A stretch of DNA of 64,000 nucleotides from assembly GCF_002006345.1 (NCBI RefSeq), contig NZ_LZZM01000099.1, positions 88,469 to 152,468 of the forward strand, read 5' to 3'. Under the pieces are notes generated by a model that was not told where the DNA came from, made no database searches, and was given only the letters and a program-made list of their open reading frames with translations. Made by a program: the position numbers and the translations under genes. This document shows positions 58,526 through 64,000 of the stretch, piece after piece (position 1 is the first letter of the stretch; the number at the start of each line of letters is the position of its first letter). Source of the stretch: Clostridium puniceum (GTDB lineage Bacteria; Bacillota; Clostridia; Clostridiales; Clostridiaceae).

Positions 58526-58777
58526 ATGCTATGGAATGAAGTAAGAAAAACATATCCAAATAAATGGATTGTATTTGATAGTTTAAAACAACATGAAGAA
58601 AATAATAAATTAATTATTGAAGACGTAGCAATAATAGAAGTTTTTGATGACATTAATGATGCTTTTAAGTGTTATCGTATGCTCCATAGAAAAGATAAAA
58701 CGCGTGAATTAAGTTTTGGTAATACAAAAGAAGAATTGTTAGTTTATGAAAATGAGAGGATTGGATTAATTAGATGA
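58526..58777 (+). CDS. Small protein paired with retropepsin-like protease
   Basis: 83 aa, no membrane span: LWNEVRKTYPNKWIVFDSL...DVAIIEVFDDINDAFKCYRMLHRKDKTRELSFGNTKEELLV. Its stop overlaps the next start (ATGA), so the two are coupled. I recall such pairs recurring in Firmicutes, without a known function. It could be the protease's substrate, inhibitor or partner. Start behind GAAGGAG. Confidence 0.7.
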   Translation: MLWNEVRKTYPNKWIVFDSLKQHEENNKLIIEDVAIIEVFDDINDAFKCYRMLHRKDKTRELSFGNTKEELLVYENERIGLIR

Positions 58778-59145
58778 TTAAATTAAGATACCAAAACTAT
58801 TTATTGTTTTGTTCACTAGATTTAAGAATTAATAGCCAAAATTTACATTTAGAGAATGTTTTAATAGATACAGGTTCTGCTACGACATTAATCAATGCTG
58901 ATTATATTTTATTAGATGGAAATGAAAAGATAAAAAATGCCCAAGGAATAGGTGGCTACGAAAGAATTCTTGTTAAGAATTTTGAAATGTTAAAATTAAA
59001 TGATATTGTGATTAAAGATGTTTCATTATCAATAGGTGATATGGACTATGGAATAGATATTGATTTACTTATAGGTTTAGATATATTAAAAATACTTAAC
59101 GCTAATATAAATATTGAAAACATGACATTAGAATTAAATTGTTAG
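58774..59145 (+). CDS. Retropepsin-like aspartic protease
   Basis: 123 aa single-domain clan AA protein. Catalytic motif VLIDTGSATTLI (DTGS, residues 32-35), flap-region glycines GIGGYE, and second motif IDLLIGLDILKILNA (about 88-100). As a retroviral-type protease it would act as a dimer. Translationally coupled to the small upstream protein. Cytoplasmic, with no signal peptide. Target unknown. Confidence 0.78.
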   Translation: MIKLRYQNYLLFCSLDLRINSQNLHLENVLIDTGSATTLINADYILLDGNEKIKNAQGIGGYERILVKNFEMLKLNDIVIKDVSLSIGDMDYGIDIDLLIGLDILKILNANINIENMTLELNC

Positions 59146-59287
59146 ATGTTTATAATATTCTGCATAATTCTAATTATGTGAGAAGGTTTAGGTTATGTAG
59201 ATTATTTAACTTCTTAGATAAAGAAAACTTTTAATTATTAATATACAGAGAGAATTAAAATATATAGTATTTTATGTTTATGAAATA

Positions 59288-59338
59288 GAAAAAGACTATG
59301 AAAGAGTCGTCAGGCTTGAAGATTCATAGTCTTTTTGT
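59288..59338 (+). terminator. Terminator after the protease pair
   Basis: AAAGACTATGAA / TTCATAGTCTTT 12-bp stem followed by TTGTGTTTT. Between here and 59783 are only short open fragments (for example FSIFMGNEEGYLEFCRILK near 59430) that look like remnants. Confidence 0.6.
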
Positions 59339-59783
59339 GTTTTATAAGATATAAAGAATATTATATTTTATCTCCATCATCAAAAATAGAGAATTCTTCA
59401 AATTTACATTTATGAAGGAACACAAATGCAATTTAGTATATTTATGGGAAATGAAGAGGGATATTTAGAATTTTGTAGAATATTAAAATTAATGAATAAA
59501 TAATAATTCTAAATTAAGTTATATATGTTAAATTTTCATAAAGCAAATTATGTCTATAATGGGAAGCGAATTAAAAGTTAAAAAATCGAGCAGAGTTCTG
59601 ATAATAAATAAAGGATCTTACAGTAATCAAATATTATACTTAGAAGAATTTATGTTATATTGAGAAAATCAATAGAAATGATTGTATTTAAGCTATTAAA
59701 AATATTTAACAGTAAAATTTGTATTGATATTATATCGAAGTAAACTTAATAATTAATCAGTGTTGATGTAGGAGAGTTATGAA

Positions 59784-59914
59784 ATGGATAAGGTTGTATG
59801 TGAAGGATGCTTTCGAGATGAAGGAATTAAAAGATTTATAAAAAAAATGGAGAATTAAAATATGAAAAAAGATGTCCTATATGTGGGCGGAAAAATACTA
59901 AGTGGATTGAAATG
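59784..59914 (+). pseudogene. 5' zinc-ribbon part of the RES gene, out of frame
   Basis: Starts behind GGAGAG and encodes CEGCFRDEGIKRFI. A run of eight A at 59840-59847 then shifts frame; nine A would continue as NGELKYEKRCPICGRKNTKW and join the next frame. The restored segment has two Cys pairs (CxxC...CxxC), typical of the N-terminus of HEPN/RES proteins. Either a real one-base loss or an assembly error. Confidence 0.6.
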
Positions 59915-60976
59915 AAAATACTTGGTGAACATATGTATAAACAAATAACAAGTATATTTAGAATTTTAAAAAATGAAAGATGGGATGAACAAAAAGGAGC
60001 TTATTTTCATAAAGAAAGGGATTGGATGTTACGAACTGAATCAATAGCTGGGGTAATGGAGGATTATGGAGTTTTCAACGGATTTGAATGGGAAAAAGTT
60101 AAAGAAATTACAGAAAAAATATTTCATGAATATGATAATGATATAGATGTATTGGGTGAGTTTTGTAGTAAATATAGTGATTATGAAGAATATAATTCTT
60201 ACTTGGGTTTTAATTGGAAGCAATTTTCTGAAAACGTAAAATATTATGGTCGCTTTAATAACAAACAAAATTATGAGATGCTTAAGAAATTTGATAAATT
60301 AATAAAAGAATTTACAATTTCATTTAAAGATAAATCAATGTATAGAGCAAGGATAAATGTCCGAGATATGGCGGAAAGAGATAAAAATAAATATGGAGAG
60401 ATTCTAGGACCAGCACCTTCTGGTCTTTGCAAAGAAAATAGATTGTCTCCTAAAGGAATATCATATATGTATTTAGCTGAGTCTATAAATACCGCACTAG
60501 CAGAATGTAGAGCAATTACAGGTGATAAGGCTTTAATTGGAGAGTTCGTCCCTAAAAGGGAATTATTTTTATTTGATTTAAGTAAAGATGATTTTTGTCA
60601 TAGTATTTTTGATGAAAACTTTGATGGAATGTATGATTGCTATGCATTAGTTTTACAGAAAATTTCTAAGGAGATAAGTAGACCTATTGGAAATAATGAA
60701 GATACATTAAAGTACATACCTTCACAAGTTTTTGCTGAATATATTAGAGATAAGGGATTGGATGGAATAATTTATAAAAGCAGTCTTTCATCCAAGAAAA
60801 ATTATGTGTTATTTTATGGGGCAGATGAAAGTAATAAATTTGTGTTAGGTAGTAAAATACCATGTTTTAAGGAGATAGTTGAATTGAAGGATTATCAATA
60901 TGTAAAGATATTACCTCTAGATATAAAATATGTATGTGAAAAGACCTTACCGTTTATGGATTGCTTTGATGATTAA
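59912..60976 (+). CDS. RES-domain protein (NAD+-degrading toxin family) with HEPN-like N-terminus
   Basis: 354 aa in this frame. Residues 1-145 are helical and match the N-terminal domain seen before RES domains; the RES domain follows (about 150-345) with MYRAR (Arg), SYMYLAESINTALAE (Glu) and IPSQVFAEYIRDKGLDGIIYKSS (Ser), the residues that name the family. RES enzymes phosphorolyse NAD+. The classic RES toxins are paired with a Xre/DUF2384 antitoxin; none is present here. Expression from the internal ATG at 59912 lacks a good ribosome site, so the zinc-ribbon start at 59784 is the likely original one. Confidence 0.75.
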   Translation: MKILGEHMYKQITSIFRILKNERWDEQKGAYFHKERDWMLRTESIAGVMEDYGVFNGFEWEKVKEITEKIFHEYDNDIDVLGEFCSKYSDYEEYNSYLGFNWKQFSENVKYYGRFNNKQNYEMLKKFDKLIKEFTISFKDKSMYRARINVRDMAERDKNKYGEILGPAPSGLCKENRLSPKGISYMYLAESINTALAECRAITGDKALIGEFVPKRELFLFDLSKDDFCHSIFDENFDGMYDCYALVLQKISKEISRPIGNNEDTLKYIPSQVFAEYIRDKGLDGIIYKSSLSSKKNYVLFYGADESNKFVLGSKIPCFKEIVELKDYQYVKILPLDIKYVCEKTLPFMDCFDD

Positions 60977-61107
60977 AGTATAACTATGCGCTATTTATAA
61001 TATTAGATGTAATTAATTTATATCAAGGAGGCTAATAATTTTAATTAAATGCATAAGAATATGAATAATTATACCTATTAATAGTAAAGGGAGAGAATTG
61101 ATTAACA

Positions 61108-62193
61108 ATGAAAAATGAGATTATAATAAATGAAAATGTAAAATTAGTAATGACAAGAGATGAGTTTGGGTACTCAGAAGTATTAGAAACTTTGGATTCA
61201 GCTAAGTTTGTAAGAATAATTACTTATAATATTTCCAAGGAGAGTGACACTTTACTTAATAAGTTAGAAGAGTTTTCAGAGAATAAGGATGTAATTATAG
61301 TGACTAATATACCAGGTAGATTTGAAAAATATACAAGTACTTATGCTAAAGGAAGAGCAAAAAAAACAATAGATAACTATATTGAAAAGTTAAATCCTGA
61401 AACTTATGATGCAAGTATTAAGATATTCTTTAATTTTGGTAATCATTCTAAAATAATTATGACAAATACAATGGCATATATAGGATCAGCAAATTTCTCA
61501 GATGAGAGTAAAAATAATAATGAATGTGGAGTATTAATAAAAGATGAACGTATTGTTAATGAAATAAATAGTGTTTTTGTACAGATGCAGATTGATGAAG
61601 CAATTCCATACTATTCAAGTGAATATACAAAAATATTTGTAATGATAACAAATCTATTAACCCAAGCAGAAATTTATTATGAAGACTATTATTGGAGCTT
61701 TTTTGAAGATTCAGGACATCCACATAGATATAAAGGTGATGTATATAGAAGATTTAATGCTGATTTGTCACCTATTCTTGTGGAAAAAATAGAATCATTT
61801 TCTTATGAAATAGAAGAAGTTATTTCAGATTTAAATGATTCTGAGATATATGAAGATATTTTTGGAGAGTTGGATTTAAGAATCTGTGAAGAGATTAGAG
61901 AGTGGTTTGGTGTAGATTCGGAACTCGAAGTGTTTTCAAGGTTTGATGTTCAAGATAAGACTGAGGAATTATTTCAAGAATATCAACTAAATGGAGACTA
62001 TGAAAATATAGATGAATATGCTCAAATGGCATGTGATGATGCAAATCAGATACAGTTTGACTTAATAGATGAAATTTATCAAACATCATTAGATGGAATG
62101 GCTGTATTGAAAAGACTAAATGAATTCTTATCGAATTTATTAAAGGAGTTAGAATATAAAAAAGAAGTAAATAAAGCTGTAGATAATACTTGA
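61108..62193 (+). CDS. PLD-like phosphodiesterase-domain protein
   Basis: 361 aa. The first 150 residues form a phospholipase-D-like half with one HKD motif: NHSKIIMTN (His113, Lys115), GSANFSDES (126-134), NNNECG (136-141). The C-terminal 200 residues are acidic and helical with no recognised family. One HKD motif implies a dimer active site, as in nucleases of this superfamily. Next to a RES gene and inside a tRNA-bounded element, it may be part of a defence or toxin module; this is inference. Start behind AAAGGGAGAG. Confidence 0.75.
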   Translation: MKNEIIINENVKLVMTRDEFGYSEVLETLDSAKFVRIITYNISKESDTLLNKLEEFSENKDVIIVTNIPGRFEKYTSTYAKGRAKKTIDNYIEKLNPETYDASIKIFFNFGNHSKIIMTNTMAYIGSANFSDESKNNNECGVLIKDERIVNEINSVFVQMQIDEAIPYYSSEYTKIFVMITNLLTQAEIYYEDYYWSFFEDSGHPHRYKGDVYRRFNADLSPILVEKIESFSYEIEEVISDLNDSEIYEDIFGELDLRICEEIREWFGVDSELEVFSRFDVQDKTEELFQEYQLNGDYENIDEYAQMACDDANQIQFDLIDEIYQTSLDGMAVLKRLNEFLSNLLKELEYKKEVNKAVDNT

Positions 62194-62326
62194 TTTTAAA
62201 CAATGCTAATTAGTATAAGTGTTGATTTACAATTAAAACTGACCCACCTTTTACGAGCAAAGTTGACCCACCTAAGTTCATAAAGTATCCTAGCCTTTGT
62301 AATGAAGGTTAGGAGGAAAAACATAG

Positions 62327-63793
62327 GTGAAAGACGTGAAAGATTGGATAACCGTAAAAAGAATGCATGAAAGGGGGATGCCTATAAGACAAATTGCTAG
62401 AGAATTAAAAATTTCAAGAAATACTGTTAAAAGATTAATTAAACTCAATGAAGAACCACAATATAAAAAAAGACAATATGAAACTAAGATAGATTCTCAT
62501 ATTGAAGAAATTAGAACATGGTATCTTGAGCCTGAATATAACTTTATTGGCACTAGAATTTACCGAGAACTAAAAAAGCGTGGTTATGAAGGTAGCATAT
62601 CACCAATTTATAGATATTTAAATACACTTAAGGAAGAGAAGTTATCAATTCCCTTAAAAGCAACAAAGCGTATTGAAACTCCTTTAGGAGATCAAGCTCA
62701 ATTTGATTGGGCTCATTATTCAATGAAGATTGATGATGAGAAGATACCCATTTACTGCTTTTCACTAATTTTATCAGCATCACGTAAGAAAGCTATTGTA
62801 TTTTCTAAGTCTTGCGACGGCGAAGCTATTTATGAAGCAATACATTTGTTATTCAAAAGATTTGGTGGTACAACAAAAGAATTGCTTATTGATAATCCTA
62901 AAGCACTAGTTGATTCAAATACCGTTGAGGATGAAGTAAATTTTAATGTTAGTGCATTAAGATTAGCTCATTATCTTGGAATATCACTTAATGCCTGTAA
63001 TCCTTACAGGGCACGTACAAAGGGAAAAGTTGAGCGACCTTTTAAGTATATTGAAGAGCAGTTTGTAAAAGGTAATAGTTTTAAATCTATGACTGAGTTA
63101 AATGAGGCCGCTGAGATATTTATTGAAGAATCTAATAAAACTAAACACAGTACAACATTACGAATAACTAACGAATTTTTTGCAGAAGAGTTTCCACATT
63201 TACTTCCAATTAGAAGTAAGCCTTTTATAATAGCAAATCTTAAAGAAAGAAAAGTTAGTTTAGATTCATATATATCTGTAAATGCAGTTAAATATAGTGT
63301 TCCAGTTGAATATGTCGGTAAAAAAGTTTCTTTTAGAATATCCTTAGGTTATAAGCTAGAAGTATTTAATTCTTCTTTAGATATAATTGCAATCCATGAA
63401 ATTATTAAAGATAAAGGCAGAATGGTTACAACCGATGAACATTATGGTGAGTTAAATAATATAGTTCCTAAATCCATTCCTGAAATAATAAGGCAATTTG
63501 AAAATACATTTTCTAACGGTAAGATTTTTTATAAAAATTGCATACCTCATTTAAAACAACCAACCTTTCATATGAGACAAATAATTAAGCTTAAGGAACT
63601 TTATGACAACGACTCGTTAGATTTAATTTTAAAGTACTGTATAGATCAGAATATTTATGAAATTAAAGAGATAAAAAACATATTAAAGACAAAATACCTT
63701 GATATAGTTAAAGGGATCAATTCTAACGATGAACTCCTTACAATAAATGAAACAAGTCGGGATTTATCTTATTATGAGGAGGATCAATTTTAA
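62327..63793 (+). CDS. istA: IS21-family transposase IstA
   Basis: 488 aa. N-terminal helix-turn-helix (PIRQIARELKISRNTVKRLIK, about 20-40), then a DDE integrase core: DWAHYSM (Asp), LIDNPKALV (Asp), and YRARTKGKVERPFKYIEEQF (Glu). GTG start, ten bases after AGGAGG. Stop is followed two bases later by istB. Intact. Confidence 0.93.
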   Translation: MKDVKDWITVKRMHERGMPIRQIARELKISRNTVKRLIKLNEEPQYKKRQYETKIDSHIEEIRTWYLEPEYNFIGTRIYRELKKRGYEGSISPIYRYLNTLKEEKLSIPLKATKRIETPLGDQAQFDWAHYSMKIDDEKIPIYCFSLILSASRKKAIVFSKSCDGEAIYEAIHLLFKRFGGTTKELLIDNPKALVDSNTVEDEVNFNVSALRLAHYLGISLNACNPYRARTKGKVERPFKYIEEQFVKGNSFKSMTELNEAAEIFIEESNKTKHSTTLRITNEFFAEEFPHLLPIRSKPFIIANLKERKVSLDSYISVNAVKYSVPVEYVGKKVSFRISLGYKLEVFNSSLDIIAIHEIIKDKGRMVTTDEHYGELNNIVPKSIPEIIRQFENTFSNGKIFYKNCIPHLKQPTFHMRQIIKLKELYDNDSLDLILKYCIDQNIYEIKEIKNILKTKYLDIVKGINSNDELLTINETSRDLSYYEEDQF

Positions 63794-63795
63794 GT

Positions 63796-64000
63796 ATGAA
63801 AGATAAGATTAATACATCACCAGACCATATTGTATCTCTTTTAAAACAGTTTAAACTCTTAGATATGCAATTGAATTTCGAATCAGAAATAGCATACGCT
63901 ATCGAAAATAAGATTGGTCATCGAGAATTTTTAGTAAGATTACTCGAAATTGAAGCTAATGGTAAAAGAGAAAGAAACGCTATGAGAAATATTAAGGCAG
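63796..64000 (+). CDS. istB: IS21 helper ATPase IstB, truncated by window end
   Basis: First 68 residues only (MKDKINTSPDHIVSLLKQFKLLDMQ...), matching the IstB N-terminus before its AAA+ core. GAGGAGG-like site at 63776-63782. Remainder lies outside. Confidence 0.85.
   Translation, partial: MKDKINTSPDHIVSLLKQFKLLDMQLNFESEIAYAIENKIGHREFLVRLLEIEANGKRERNAMRNIKA

Larger units (their letters stand above)
62220..64000 (+). mobile_element. IS21-family insertion sequence, right end beyond window
   Basis: Begins TGTTGATTTACAATTAAAAC at 62220, with internal repeats ACTGACCCACC (62239-62249) and GTTGACCCACC (62262-62272), the multiple terminal repeats typical of IS21. It carries istA and the start of istB. 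The left end lies 26 nt past the PLD-like gene stop. Confidence 0.85.

Noticed and set aside
60041..60268. Minus-strand open frame inside the RES gene
   Set aside because: Hydrophobic shadow frame without a start signal, opposite a well-supported coding region.
57955..62219. CRISPR array or cas genes in the island
   Set aside because: No regularly spaced repeats or Cas motifs were seen anywhere in the window.

Overview
The window is low-GC, Gram-positive-type DNA: strong AGGAGG ribosome-binding sites, TTG/GTG starts, intrinsic terminators and anaerobe gene families (hybrid cluster protein, nitrogenase-like enzyme, FeoAB, nickel uptake). With an expansin, a GH5 endoglucanase and a PL1 pectate lyase it looks like a plant-polymer-degrading, solvent-type Clostridium (C. 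beijerinckii-like). The species is inference.

Layout. 1-0.85 kb: a larE-type PP-loop sulfurtransferase broken by single-base indels. 0.87-9 kb: the most unusual locus, a nitrogenase-like cluster (NifH-like, NifX-domain, NifB-like, two sulfur amino-acid enzymes, then NifD/NifK-like subunits). It best fits a methylthio-alkane reductase (Mar) system that releases methanethiol from volatile organic sulfur compounds, joined to a reverse-transsulfuration pair (mccB-mccA). Its leader carries a promoter and a strong terminator, so it is probably attenuated. 9-17 kb: expansin, an intact and a broken nitroreductase, Hcp, two TauE/SafE permeases, an lgt remnant. 17-25 kb: LysR regulator, nikABCDE-type nickel ABC operon, aspartoacylase-like hydrolase, methyl-accepting protein. 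26-32 kb: DMT exporter, unknown protein, zinc-free ribosomal protein S4 paralog, and a divergent small protein plus P1B-type ATPase. 32-42 kb: pectate lyase, adenine riboswitch plus adenosine deaminase, TPR-GAF-GGDEF protein, tRNA-His/tRNA-Lys, decayed transporter genes, RarD, a DUF1540 protein. 42-56 kb: CsoR plus metal ATPase, GH5 endoglucanase, quinone reductase, YnfA, HAD phosphatase, ZIP transporter, FeoB/FeoA, a TIGR03943-type protein and a CobW-permease fusion. 56-64 kb: a cobalamin riboswitch over a dead ABC operon, then the 3' half of a tRNA-Leu that appears to be the border of an integrated element with an excisionase-like gene, a small-protein/retropepsin pair, a RES-domain gene, a PLD-like gene and an IS21 element running off the window.

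Metal homeostasis is a recurring theme. Near-palindromic sites of the form TGAWAAY-N-RWTATYA (Fur/Zur/Nur-like) lie upstream of the LysR-nik locus, the chemoreceptor, the S4 paralog/P1B-ATPase divergon and the ZIP gene, with one more at 47990. Their assignment to a particular regulator is inference.

Many genes are broken (larE, a SagB-type nitroreductase, lgt, an SMR exporter, an ABC ATPase, the 5' end of the RES gene). Several breaks are one-base losses in A-tracts, so some could be assembly errors. Others carry in-frame stops and are real decay.
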